NCBI RefSeq assembly: GCF_028369295.1
Contig: NZ_JAQMYP010000002.1
Coordinates: 248,001 to 312,000, forward strand
Origin: Streptomyces sp. HD
Lineage (GTDB): Bacteria > Actinomycetota > Actinomycetes > Streptomycetales > Streptomycetaceae
Direction of reading: 5' to 3'
Length of the DNA: 64,000 nucleotides
Shown here: in pieces, positions 52,356 through 62,192 of the stretch
Layout: every line of letters begins with the position of its first letter
Position numbering within the stretch: the first letter of the stretch is position 1
Translations under genes and position numbers: made by a program
The notes under the pieces: generated by a model
Database searches by the model: none
Seen by the model: the letters and a program-made list of their open reading frames with translations, nothing else
Told to the model about the DNA's origin: nothing

Positions 52356-53054
52356 TTATGCCGCCCTCCGGGCCAGCAGAAACGCGCGAGGCCGCTTCTC
52401 CTCGCCCTGTGGTTCGCGCAGGACGCGGGCCTGGAGTTGGAGGCCGGCCTTGGTCAGGGCGTCGGTGACGGTGTCCGGGGTGCGCCAGTAGTAGTCGAGG
52501 GCGATCTCCTGGCCGAAGCGTTCGGTCAGGTGGAGTCGGTCCTCGGTGTCGCCGGACTGGAAGGACAGGAGAACCGGGGCGCCGGGGCGTAGGACGCGGT
52601 GGAATTCGGTGAATGCGGCGGGCAGGTGGTCGTCGGGGACGTGGATGATCGAGAACAGCGCGATGATTCCGCCCAGTGTCTCGTCCGGCAGGTCCAGAGA
52701 CGTCATCGATCCCACGTGGAACCGGAGTTCAGGATGCGCGCGGCGAGCCAGCGCCACCATCTGCGGTGAGATGTCGACGCCGAAGACCGGTACACCGAGA
52801 GCGGCCAGGCGGGCGGTGATGTAGCCCGGTCCGCTGCCGAGGTCGGCGACGGGGGCCGGGGCGTGGTCGCGGGCCAGCTCGGCGAAGGTGGTGACCAGGG
52901 AGCGGTCCAGGGGATGGCTGTCGGCCAGCCAGTCCGGGAAGGCCTCCGTGTAGGCGGGCGCGATGGCGTCGTACGAGGCTCTGGTGGTCTCCAGGAAGTC
53001 TGCGCGCTCGGCCGTCGTGGGGGTCTGGGGGTTCTCGGCGGTCACGGGGCGCAC
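52356..53054 (-). CDS. Class I SAM-dependent methyltransferase
   Basis: 232 residues, GTG start (GTG 53045 is an alternative). Motif I VADLGSGPGYITARLAALG, motif II-like VFGVDISPQMVALARRAHPE, and GIIALFSIIHVPDDHLPAAF followed by HRVLRPGAPVLLSFQ give a complete methyltransferase_11/25 fold. No substrate domain is visible, so the acceptor is unknown. Single gene. Confidence 0.9.
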   Translation of the reverse strand: MRPVTAENPQTPTTAERADFLETTRASYDAIAPAYTEAFPDWLADSHPLDRSLVTTFAELARDHAPAPVADLGSGPGYITARLAALGVPVFGVDISPQMVALARRAHPELRFHVGSMTSLDLPDETLGGIIALFSIIHVPDDHLPAAFTEFHRVLRPGAPVLLSFQSGDTEDRLHLTERFGQEIALDYYWRTPDTVTDALTKAGLQLQARVLREPQGEEKRPRAFLLARRAA

Positions 53055-53087
53055 CCTAGTGCGGACGATGGACGGGCGTCCGGGAGT

Positions 53088-53306
53088 TCACCGATGCGAC
53101 CGCTGCGGCCCCGTGGCGGAGTGAGGGGACTTCAGGGCCTCTATGAAGGGGGTGAAGGCTCCGGCCGGGAAGGTGAGGATTGCTCCGGCCGGGGACTTTG
53201 AGTCGCGGATGGCTATGCGGGTGCGGCGGTCTGAGATTTCCACGCAGGCGTTGCCTTCGCCGCCACCGGAGTAGCTCGACTTCTGCCAGGGGGTGGGGGT
53301 AGTCAT
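53088..53306 (-). CDS. DUF397 protein of a WhiJ-like triad
   Basis: 72 residues. WQKSSYSGGGEGNACVEISD, then IAIRDSKSPAGAILTFPAGAF, is the full DUF397 pattern. Such proteins are encoded beside XRE/DUF5753 regulators in Streptomyces developmental loci (abaA/whiJ type), where they are thought to bind or oppose the regulator, and have been likened to toxin-antitoxin pairs. It starts eight bases after the stop of the XRE gene. Confidence 0.93.
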   Translation of the reverse strand: MTTPTPWQKSSYSGGGEGNACVEISDRRTRIAIRDSKSPAGAILTFPAGAFTPFIEALKSPHSATGPQRSHR

Positions 53307-53314
53307 GGTGCTCC

Positions 53315-54166
53315 TCACAGCTCCTTGACCAGATTGTGGATGAAGTCACGCGACCGTTCCGGATCGAGTGACACACGCTCCAGCCTACGGAAGAGTGTTC
53401 GGAATCGTTCGAGTTGGGCCTCGGCGTCGACAAACGCTGTGCCGTGGGGGCCATCGCGTACAACGGTGTCCAATTTGGGAACCGGACCGCCTACGTACAC
53501 CATGGCGCTGCCCGCTCCGGCGAAGCTGTCAAGCTCGAAGGGGATCACCCGGACGGACACGTGGTCGGCTTCGGAGAGCGTCAGGATCCGAGTGAGCTGA
53601 GCTCGCGTTGCGGAACGGTCGCCGACTCTGATGCGCAGCGCCGCTTCGTGGATCACTGCCTCGTACGGGATCGGATCGGATCGCTCGATGATGCCCCTCC
53701 GCCTCATTCGGTGCTCCACCCTGAGATCCACCTCGCTCTGTGGGAACTCCGCGTTCACATAGGAGAAGAGTGCTCGGGCGTAGTCGTCGGTCTGTAGCAG
53801 TCCCGGGATGTGCAGGAAGTCGACGTCCCAGCGATGACTAGCGTGGTACTCCACCTCTGCGAGGTCCAGGTACGGGGTGGGCAAGCTCTCCTGGTAGTCC
53901 TCCCACCAGCCGCGCGTCCGGTCGGTCGCCATGGTCACGAGGGCGTCGACCAAGGCGCCGTCCGAGCAGGCGTAGTTGGCGGCCATGCGGCGAAGGCGCT
54001 TCTCGCTCACACCTGCGAGGCCCGTCTCGATCTGACTGATCTGTGCGGAGCTCACCCCCAGTGCTGTCGCTGCCTCTCGGCCCGTGATGCCCGCCGCATC
54101 GCGAAGCCGCCGCAGTTCGGTCGCCAGTCGCATCTGACGTGCCGTCGGCTCACTCCTCAGCGCCAT
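53315..54166 (-). CDS. XRE-family regulator with DUF5753 domain (WhiJ-like)
   Basis: 283 residues. An N-terminal HTH_31/XRE domain (ELRRLRDAAGITGREAATAL, GVSSAQISQIETGLAGVSEK) and a C-terminal DUF5753 domain (FLHIPGLLQTDDYARALF, VIHEAALRIRVGDR, VRVIPFELDSFAGAGSAMVY, FIHNLVKEL). WhiJ-like regulators influence aerial growth and antibiotic timing. Together with the DUF397 gene downstream and the ATPase gene divergent on the other side, it forms the classic triad. Confidence 0.95.
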   Translation of the reverse strand: MALRSEPTARQMRLATELRRLRDAAGITGREAATALGVSSAQISQIETGLAGVSEKRLRRMAANYACSDGALVDALVTMATDRTRGWWEDYQESLPTPYLDLAEVEYHASHRWDVDFLHIPGLLQTDDYARALFSYVNAEFPQSEVDLRVEHRMRRRGIIERSDPIPYEAVIHEAALRIRVGDRSATRAQLTRILTLSEADHVSVRVIPFELDSFAGAGSAMVYVGGPVPKLDTVVRDGPHGTAFVDAEAQLERFRTLFRRLERVSLDPERSRDFIHNLVKEL

Positions 54167-54397
54167 TGAGTGCTCCTCTCAACGCGCCCTGAAGCGCGAC
54201 TCGTTCGGGGCCAGATTACGCGGTCGGCTTGCAGAACTTAAAAATCAATACCTACTGTTGGTGACGCGACGCACACGATGCGGATTGCCGGGATTCCGGA
54301 AGCGCACCGCCCCGTCCTGCCATGACGGCTGCGGCACTGCCACCGCCCGCCACCCGCAGATCACCGAAATCCCCGCCATCAGGACTGGAGCTGTCGC

Positions 54398-54805
54398 ATG
54401 CCCGAAACGGAACCCTGGGAGTACACGCTCTACATCCCGAACGACGTCCGAGCCGTCACCGTCTCCCGCCGCACCCTCCGGCTCATCCTCACCATGCACG
54501 GCCTCATCACCCTCGCCGACACCGCCGAACTCCTCGCCACCGAGCTGGTCGCCAACGCCGTACTCCACACCAAGGGGCCCGCTGCCCTGCGCGTGCGCTG
54601 GTCGGCGGGGGTGCTGCGGTTCGGGGCGTGGGATGCGAATCCCGAACCTCCGGAGCCGCCGCGGGACTTGGCGCAGCTCGGAGAGGCGGAGGAAGGGCGG
54701 GGGCTGGCGATGGTGCGGGCGTGTGCCGATCTGTGGGGGTGGCAGCCGCTGACCAGGGGCGGAAACCGGGGCAAGTACGTGTGGTGCGAGTTGGCCGCGG
54801 CCTAG
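54398..54805 (+). CDS. GHKL ATP-binding protein of the WhiJ-like triad
   Basis: 135 residues. N-box ELLATELVANAVLHT (about 47-61), a G1-like FGAWDANPEPP and G2 EEGRGLAMVRACADLWG show an RsbW-type ATPase domain. It is divergent from the XRE gene, with a 231-base intergenic region holding both promoters. In related loci the ATPase is part of the same regulatory unit, though its role there is poorly known. Confidence 0.9.
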   Translation: MPETEPWEYTLYIPNDVRAVTVSRRTLRLILTMHGLITLADTAELLATELVANAVLHTKGPAALRVRWSAGVLRFGAWDANPEPPEPPRDLAQLGEAEEGRGLAMVRACADLWGWQPLTRGGNRGKYVWCELAAA

Positions 54806-54806
54806 G

Positions 54807-54824
54807 GGCGGCCGTGGGGCCGCC
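54807..54824 (+). terminator. Short hairpin after the triad ATPase gene
   Basis: GGCGGCC (54807-54813), 4-base loop, GGCCGCC (54818-54824), followed by TGCTTCTTG. The remaining 370 bases to the next gene contain no supported ORF; an A/T-rich patch near 55060-55150 probably holds the M20 promoter, and a 14-bp palindrome sits at 55184-55197. Confidence 0.6.
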
Positions 54825-55183
54825 TGCTTCTTGATCGGTGTTGTGTCTCCGGCATGGGGTGTGCGGGCGGCCGGGGTGAAGTGGGGGCCCTCGATCCGAG
54901 TCGAGGGAGGGGGTGCGTTCCTCTGCCCCCGGGGCTGTCGTATACGCAGTGTGACGGGAGTGTCGCGCGGTGCTGATGGCGACAGGGATCCGAGCCGCTT
55001 TCTCTCGCGGCGTGATTCCGCCGGGTGGACAGAACCGCCGAGATGGTGCAAGACGTGGTATGCGTAGAGAAAAGATGTACCTACCCATCTCAATCCCCGC
55101 CCATGCGTCGAGCGGCCAGATTTTCTTCCCCTAACGGGTTGAACTTTTGTTGATCGAGGGGGAGTTGGCCACCCCGGCGTCCT

Positions 55184-55197
55184 ACCCTCTAGAGGGT
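55184..55197. promoter_or_regulatory. 14-bp palindrome ACCCTCTAGAGGGT at the M20 gene start
   Basis: A perfect palindrome that covers the putative ribosome site (AGAGGG) of the M20 amidohydrolase gene and touches its first possible start codon. Either an operator placed to block initiation or an RNA element that masks the ribosome site. Confidence 0.55.
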
Positions 55198-55207
55198 GAT
55201 GCAACTG

Positions 55208-56428
55208 ATGTCCCCAGAGTCCGAGGCCGATCACCCCGGGGAAGCCGCACTGCCCGGCACCCTGCCGGAGGCGCTCCGCGCGGAACTCGTCGAGTTCCGG
55301 CGCGACTTGCACATGCACCCGGAGCTCGGCAACCAGGAGTTCCGTACGACCGCCGCGATCAAGGCCCGGCTGGAGAAGGCCGGCCTGAAGCCCCGCGTGC
55401 TCGCCATCGGAACCGGGCTCATCTGTGACATCGGGGAGTGGGACGGCAAGCGGCCCATGCTCGCCCTGCGCGCCGACATCGACGGCCTGCCGATCCCGGA
55501 CACGAAGAGTGAGTGCCCGTACCGGTCCACCGTGCCGGACCGGGCGCACGCCTGTGGGCATGACGTGCACACGGCTGTGGTGCTGGGGGCCGGGCTCGTG
55601 CTGGCCGAGCTCCACAAGCGCGGGCAGCTGCCCCGGCCCGTGCGGCTGCTCTTCCAGCCCGCCGAGGAGGTGCTCCCCGGCGGCGCCGCCGAGGTCGTCG
55701 AGTGCGGGGTGCTGGAGGGTGTGGGGCAGATGCTCGCCGTGCACTGCGACCCCAAGGTGGACGCCGGGAAGATCGGTCTGCGGCAGGGCGCCATCACGTC
55801 CGCCTGCGACCGGCTGGAAATCGCCCTCGACGGGCCCGGTGGGCACACCGCTCGTCCCCACCTCACGACCGACCTGGTCACCGCCGCCGCCCGCGTCGTC
55901 ACCGACGTACCCGCCCTCGTCGCCCGGCGCACCGACGCCCGCAGCGGGCTCGCCGTGACCTGGGGGCGTATCGAGTCCGGCCATGCGCCGAACGTCATCC
56001 CGCAGCACGCCGAGCTCTCCGGGACCGTCCGCTGCCTGGACCTCGACGCCTGGCGGCAGGCGCCGGACGTCGTCGTCGCCGCCATCGACGAGGTCGCCAA
56101 CCTGCACCGTGCCAAGTCGGAGATCAACTACATCCGCGGCGTCCCGCCCGTCGTCAACGACCCCGCCTCGACGGAGCTGATGCGCGAGGCCATGACCGCC
56201 CGCCGTGGCGCCGACTCCGTCGAGAGCACCGAGCAGAGCCTCGGTGGTGAGGACTTCTCCTGGTACCTGGAGCATGTGCCCGGCGCCATGGCCCGGCTGG
56301 GCGTGCGGGTGCCGGGGGACCGGGTCGGGCGTGACCTGCATCAGGGTGACTTCGATGTGGACGAGTCCGCCATCGCGGTGGGCGTTGAGCTGTTCACGGC
56401 GGCCGCGATTCTCGACGCCGCGGAGTAG
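55208..56428 (+). CDS. M20-family amidohydrolase (peptidase M20D)
   Basis: 406 residues from ATG 55208, which has AGAGGG eleven bases upstream; GTG 55196 and ATG 55199 are in frame but would overlap the ribosome site. LVEFRRDLHMHPELGNQEF, ALRADIDGLPIPD, HACGHDVHTA (metal-binding Cys and two His), LFQPAEEVLPGGA and GGEDFSWYLEHVPGAM are the hallmarks of aminoacylase/hippurate hydrolase-like enzymes that cleave N-acyl amino acids. The lid domain is present (SACDRLEIALDGPGGHTARP). Substrate not assignable. Confidence 0.93.
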   Translation: MSPESEADHPGEAALPGTLPEALRAELVEFRRDLHMHPELGNQEFRTTAAIKARLEKAGLKPRVLAIGTGLICDIGEWDGKRPMLALRADIDGLPIPDTKSECPYRSTVPDRAHACGHDVHTAVVLGAGLVLAELHKRGQLPRPVRLLFQPAEEVLPGGAAEVVECGVLEGVGQMLAVHCDPKVDAGKIGLRQGAITSACDRLEIALDGPGGHTARPHLTTDLVTAAARVVTDVPALVARRTDARSGLAVTWGRIESGHAPNVIPQHAELSGTVRCLDLDAWRQAPDVVVAAIDEVANLHRAKSEINYIRGVPPVVNDPASTELMREAMTARRGADSVESTEQSLGGEDFSWYLEHVPGAMARLGVRVPGDRVGRDLHQGDFDVDESAIAVGVELFTAAAILDAAE

Positions 56429-56476
56429 CCCGATCGTCGTAGGGGTGCGGTGGTGTGGCGGCCGCGGGCCTGTTCG

Positions 56477-56530
56477 GGCTGGTCGCGCCCCGCGGCGGAG
56501 CCGCAGATCGACACAGCCCCGCGCCCCTGA
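56477..56530 (-). repeat. Dispersed Streptomyces-type repeat, copy 3 (interrupted)
   Basis: GGGCTGGTCGCGC and CCCCGCGCCCCTGA, the two ends of the repeat, are separated here by about 27 extra bases that include a short palindrome CGGCGGAGCCG. Same orientation as the copy inside uraD. It lies in the 361-base gap 56429-56789, whose remainder holds the BMP promoter region. Confidence 0.65.
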
Positions 56531-56687
56531 GGCGCTCCGGTTGCGGTCGGCGTGCGGCGGGGGGAGCCTGGCCCCATGCCGGGCGGTCCTGAGCGTCATC
56601 ACGGTGAAGGCACCCATGGTGCAATCGCCCCATGCGTGCCTTTCGATCCGGTGGTTCACAAGGCCGTAACCGGCCATCGGCACGAAT

Positions 56688-56748
56688 GGATAACGGCACG
56701 GCGAAACCCCGTTCCCAGGAGTGTCTACGCGCGTTAATGTGCGCCGAA
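56688..56748 (+). promoter_or_regulatory. BMP upstream box A: GGATAAC ... GTCTACGCGCGTTAAT
   Basis: GGATAAC at 56688-56694 and GTCTACGCGCGTTAAT starting at 56723 (continuing GTGCGCCGAA) are spaced 35 bases apart, exactly as upstream of the second BMP gene. The box ends 41 bases before the first BMP start. Conserved spacing with diverged filler suggests two protein-binding elements. Confidence 0.7.
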
Positions 56749-56789
56749 CTCAGCACCCACTGCGGGGCTTGGAGAATGGGGACTTCACG

Positions 56790-57842
56790 ATGCGTCGGAT
56801 TTCCAAACTGACCCGCGTCGCGGTGGGGGTCGCGTCGATCGCGCTCGCTGCCACGGCGTGCGGTGGTACCAGCAGCGACAGCGGCAACGACAGCGACGGC
56901 AGCGGCGACACCAAGGGTCTCGCCATCGCGTACGACGTCGGCGGCAAGGGCGACCAGTCCTTCAACGACGCCGCGTACGCCGGTCTGCAGAAGGCTCAGA
57001 AGGAGTTCGGCTACAAGACCGCCGACGTGGAGCCCACCGAGGGCGAGACGGACGCCGACAAGGAACAGCGGCTGTCCTCCCTCGCCAAGCAGGGCTACAA
57101 CCCGGTGATCGGCGTCGGCTTCGCCTACGGTCCCGCGATGGAGGCCGTGGCCAAGAAGTACCCGAAGACCACCTTCGGCATCGTCGACTCCGTCGTCGAG
57201 GGCGAGAACGTCGCCTCCCTCGTCTTCGCCGAGCAGGAGGCCTCCTACCTGGCCGGCGTCGCCGCCGCCAAGGCCACCAAGAGCAACATCGTCGGCTTCG
57301 TCGGTGGTGTGGACGTTCCGCTGATCCACAAGTTCGAGGCCGGCTACAAGCAGGGCGTCCAGGACACCAACCCCAAGGTCAAGGTCCTGTCGCAGTACCT
57401 GACGCAGACCGCCGAGGAGGGCGGCTTCGCCAGCCCGGACAAGGGCAAGGCCGCCGCCGAGGGCCAGATCGAGAAGGGGTCCGACGTCGAGTACGCGGCC
57501 GCCGGTCTGTCCGGTCAGGGCGTGATCGAGGCCGCCTCGAAGGCCAAGGTCTGGGCGATCGGCGTCGACTCCGACCAGTACAAGCAGGCGGCGCTCGCCA
57601 ACTACAAGAACTCCATCCTGACCTCCGCCCTCAAGGACGTCGGCGGTGCGGTCTACACGCTGGCCAAGTCCGTCGAGGACGGCAAGCCGCTGACCGGCAC
57701 TCAGACCTTCGACCTGAAGGTCAACGGCGTCGGCCTGTCCGAGTCCAACCCGGAGTTCGCGAAGATCGCGGGCCTCTCGGCCGCCGTGGCGAAGGCCAAG
57801 GCGGGCATCATCGACGGCTCCATCAAGGTCAAGACCGAGTAG
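56790..57842 (+). CDS. BMP-family nucleoside-binding lipoprotein (first)
   Basis: 350 residues. Signal peptide with lipobox LAATAC (Cys24), a Ser/Asp/Gly linker, then the Bmp fold from LAIAYDVGGKGDQSFNDAAY. VEPTEGETDADKEQRL, FGIVDSVVEGENVASLVFAE, GFVGGVDVPLIHKFEAGY and WAIGVDSDQY are family features. BMP proteins (PnrA/TmpC type) bind purine and pyrimidine nucleosides for ABC import, which fits the permease, cdd and deoA genes downstream. It is about 85 percent similar by eye to the next gene. ATG chosen for its position before the lipoprotein signal. Confidence 0.95.
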   Translation: MRRISKLTRVAVGVASIALAATACGGTSSDSGNDSDGSGDTKGLAIAYDVGGKGDQSFNDAAYAGLQKAQKEFGYKTADVEPTEGETDADKEQRLSSLAKQGYNPVIGVGFAYGPAMEAVAKKYPKTTFGIVDSVVEGENVASLVFAEQEASYLAGVAAAKATKSNIVGFVGGVDVPLIHKFEAGYKQGVQDTNPKVKVLSQYLTQTAEEGGFASPDKGKAAAEGQIEKGSDVEYAAAGLSGQGVIEAASKAKVWAIGVDSDQYKQAALANYKNSILTSALKDVGGAVYTLAKSVEDGKPLTGTQTFDLKVNGVGLSESNPEFAKIAGLSAAVAKAKAGIIDGSIKVKTE

Positions 57843-57907
57843 TAGCGGTCGCAGGCGGATCGCGGCGGCGGCCGTACGACGACCGCGGCGGCGGTCGCAC
57901 TCAGACA

Positions 57908-57942
57908 GAGCGGGCGGGCATCCGGGGGGTGCCCGCCCGCTC
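57908..57942 (+). terminator. Hairpin terminator after the first BMP gene
   Basis: Perfect 13-bp arms GAGCGGGCGGGCA (57908-57920) and TGCCCGCCCGCTC (57930-57942), 9-base loop. The 383-base gap 57843-58225 also has short repeats CGTTTCCACTGC (twice, near 57956-57982) and the second upstream box. Confidence 0.85.
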
Positions 57943-58094
57943 CGTCGTTCCCGCGTCGTTTCCACTGCCGTTTCCACTGCCGTTCCCGCCGTCGTTCCCG
58001 GCCCGACCTGCCCCTTTCCGGATCACCCACCGCCACGTTCCGTTTGCTGTCGGCAAGCCAGTGGTCAAGGTCGTGCGTGGACTTGGCCACGGCC

Positions 58095-58155
58095 GGATAA
58101 CAAGGTGGACAGAAGGGGTTTTCAGGCTTGTCTACGCGCGTTAATCTGCGGCGAA
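58095..58155 (+). promoter_or_regulatory. BMP upstream box B: GGATAAC ... GTCTACGCGCGTTAAT
   Basis: GGATAAC at 58095-58101 and GTCTACGCGCGTTAAT from 58130 (continuing CTGCGGCGAA), again 35 bases apart. It ends 70 bases before the second BMP start. A related palindrome, CTACGCGCGTAG, occurs at 59394-59405 before the ATPase gene. Confidence 0.7.
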
Positions 58156-58225
58156 AGCCAGCGCCGAAGCTGTGAAGCTGTACCGAGCTGTACCGTCCGG
58201 CGCTCGTACGACAGGAGCTCTACAC

Positions 58226-59272
58226 ATGCGCCGGATTTCCCGGATCACGGTCGCAGGCGCAGCGACCGCCTCTCTGGCCCTCGCGCTCTCCGCCTGTGGC
58301 GGCACCTCGACGTCCGCGTCGTCGGACTCGAAGGGCGACAAGGGTCTCGCCATCGCGTACGACGTCGGCGGCAAGGGCGACCAGTCCTTCAACGACGCCG
58401 CGTACGCGGGCCTGGAGAAGGCGAAGAAGGAATTCGGCTACAAGACGGCCGATGTCGAGCCCACCGAGGGCGAGACGGACGCCGACAAGGAGCAGCGACT
58501 GGTGTCGCTGGCCAAGCAGGGCTACAACCCGGTCGTCGGTGTCGGCTACGCGTACGCCGCCGCCGTGAAGGGCGCCGCGGAGAAGTTCCCGAACACCACC
58601 TTCGGCATCGTGGACGACTCCACGGTCGAGTCGAAGAACGTGGCCGACCTGGTCTTCTCCGAGGAGGAGGCCTCGTACCTGGCCGGTGTCGCCGCCGCCA
58701 AGAACACCAAGACGAACACCGTCGGCTTCGTGGGCGGCGTGGACATCCCGCTGATCCACAAGTTCCAGGCCGGCTACGAGCAGGGCGTCAAGGACACCAA
58801 CCCCAAGGTCAAGGTCCTGTCGCAGTACCTCACGCAGACCGCGGAGGAGGGCGGCTTCGCCAGCCCCGACAAGGGCAAGTCGGCCGCCGAGGGCCAGATC
58901 GAGAAGAAGGCCGACGTCGTCTACGCCGCCGCCGGCCTCTCCGGTCAGGGCGTCATCGAGGCCGCCGCCGCCAACAAGGTGTGGGCCATCGGGGTCGACT
59001 CCGACCAGTACAGCCAGGCGGCCCTCGCCAAGTACAAGGACTCCATCCTGACGTCGGCGATGAAGGACGTCGCCAAGGCGGTCTACACCCTGGCGAAGTC
59101 GGTCAAGGACGGTAAGCCCGCGACCGGTATCGTTCGTGGCGATCTGAAGACCGGCCAGGTGAGCCTGTCGAACTCCAACCCGAAGTTCGCGGACAACGCC
59201 GAGGTCCAGGAAGCCATCAAGACGGCCAAGGAGAAGATCATCAGCGGCGAGATCAAGGTCAAGTCCAGCTGA
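58226..59272 (+). CDS. BMP-family nucleoside-binding lipoprotein (second)
   Basis: 348 residues. Lipobox LALSAC (Cys24), then LAIAYDVGGKGDQSFNDAAY as in the first copy. The ATG has ACAGGAGC nine bases upstream. The N-terminal two thirds are nearly identical to the first BMP protein; the last 40 residues or so diverge (IVRGDLKTGQVSLSNSNPKF against TFDLKVNGVGLSESNPEF). Having two binding proteins for one transporter may widen the range of nucleosides captured. It has its own terminator and promoter box, so the two copies can be regulated separately from the transporter. Confidence 0.95.
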   Translation: MRRISRITVAGAATASLALALSACGGTSTSASSDSKGDKGLAIAYDVGGKGDQSFNDAAYAGLEKAKKEFGYKTADVEPTEGETDADKEQRLVSLAKQGYNPVVGVGYAYAAAVKGAAEKFPNTTFGIVDDSTVESKNVADLVFSEEEASYLAGVAAAKNTKTNTVGFVGGVDIPLIHKFQAGYEQGVKDTNPKVKVLSQYLTQTAEEGGFASPDKGKSAAEGQIEKKADVVYAAAGLSGQGVIEAAAANKVWAIGVDSDQYSQAALAKYKDSILTSAMKDVAKAVYTLAKSVKDGKPATGIVRGDLKTGQVSLSNSNPKFADNAEVQEAIKTAKEKIISGEIKVKSS

Positions 59273-59319
59273 TTGCAGCAATACCCTGAGCAGCGGTAAC
59301 CAAGGGGTTACGTCCGCTC

Positions 59320-59355
59320 AACGGGGTACGGGGAGGCTTCTCCCCGTACCCCGTT
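59320..59355 (+). terminator. Strong hairpin terminator after the second BMP gene
   Basis: Perfect 16-bp arms AACGGGGTACGGGGAG (59320-59335) and CTCCCCGTACCCCGTT (59340-59355) with a 4-base loop. It insulates the lipoprotein gene from the transporter operon, or acts as an attenuator giving excess binding protein. Confidence 0.9.
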
Positions 59356-59393
59356 GTCGCGGTGCGTCAGCCCCTTATCAGGCCATAGGGGCG

Positions 59394-59405
59394 CTACGCG
59401 CGTAG
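59394..59405. promoter_or_regulatory. 12-bp palindrome CTACGCGCGTAG upstream of the transporter operon
   Basis: A perfect palindrome 28 bases upstream of the putative ATC start. The core CTACGCGCG is shared with the boxes before both BMP genes, which points to one regulator for the whole nucleoside regulon. Confidence 0.6.
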
Positions 59406-59433
59406 ACGACCCCCGTCCCCAGGAGAGTGCGCC

Positions 59434-61067
<1,634 letters not shown>

Positions 61068-61068
<1 letters not shown>

Positions 61069-62192
61069 TGAAGAAGTTCGACAAGGAGCGCGTGCTCCTC
61101 GCGGTGGCCGGACCGGTCATCGCGCTCGCCGTGGCCTTCGTGCTCAGCGCGATCGTGCTGCTCGCCTCGGGCAAGAGCCCGGTCGAGCCGTACACCCTGA
61201 TGTTCGAGCAGGCCTCGTACTCCGACATCCAGGTGCTGATCATCAACCAGGCCTCGATGTACTACATCGCGGCCCTCGCGGTGGCCATCGGCTTCCGGAT
61301 GAACCTGTTCAACATCGGTGTCGACGGCCAGTACCAGCTCGCCGCCATGATGGCCGCCATCGTCGGCGCCCACATGAACCTGCCGGCCGCGATCCAGGTG
61401 CCGCTGCTGCTCCTCACGGCGATCTGCACGGGCGCGTTCTGGGCGGGCATCGCCGGTGTCCTCAAGGTCACCCGCGGTGTCAGCGAGGTCGTCGCGACGA
61501 TCATGCTGAACGCGATCGCCACCTCGGTCATCGCCTACCTGTGGCTGCCGAACGTCTTCGGCGTCAAGGTCGGCAACAACAACACCACCGGCGAGATGCA
61601 CGAGTCCGGCTGGGTGCCCGGCATCAACATGGGCGACGCCGGCGAGATCTACGGCCTGGTCTTCCTCGCCATGCTGCTCGGCATCGGCTACTGGATCGTC
61701 CTCAACCGCACCCGCTTCGGCTTCGACCTGCGCGCCTCCGGCGCCTCGGAGTCCGCCGCCGCGGCCAGCGGTGTCGACCCCAAGCGCATGGTGCTCACCG
61801 CCATGCTGCTCTCCGGCGGTCTCGCCGGTCTCGCGGGTCTGCCGATCCTGCTCGGCGACACCCACACGTACAGCCTGAACTTCCCCACCGGCATCGGCTT
61901 CCTGGGCATCGGCATCGCCCTGCTCGGCCGTAACAGCCCGGTCGGCATCGCGTTCGCCGCCCTGCTGTGGGCCTGGCTCGACAAGGCATCGCCCGAGCTG
62001 GACTTCCACGGCTACGACAAGGAGATCGCGGTCATCATGCAGGGCCTGATCGTGCTCTCGGTCGTCGTCTCCTACGAGGCCGTCCGCGAGTGGGGCCTGC
62101 GTCGCCAGCAGCGCCGGGTCGGCGCCGAACTGGCCGCCGGTCACGTCCTCGGCGCCGACAACAACTCCAAGAAGGAGGTGGCCGGCCGATGA
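61068..62192 (+). CDS. Nucleoside ABC transporter permease (first)
   Basis: 374 residues, BPD_transp_2 family with about ten helices. IGFRMNLFNIGVDGQYQLAA and LSGGLAGLAGLPILLGDTHTY are signature segments; GFDLRASGASESAAAASGVD is the cytoplasmic loop that contacts the ATPase. Pairs with the next permease as a heterodimer. Overlaps its neighbours by one and four bases. Assignment as a nucleoside importer follows from the BMP lipoproteins and the salvage genes. Confidence 0.94.

Noticed and set aside
57956..57995. Short repeats CGTTTCCACTGC after the first BMP gene
   Set aside because: Only two clean copies, directly downstream of a terminator; likely local slippage with no evident function.
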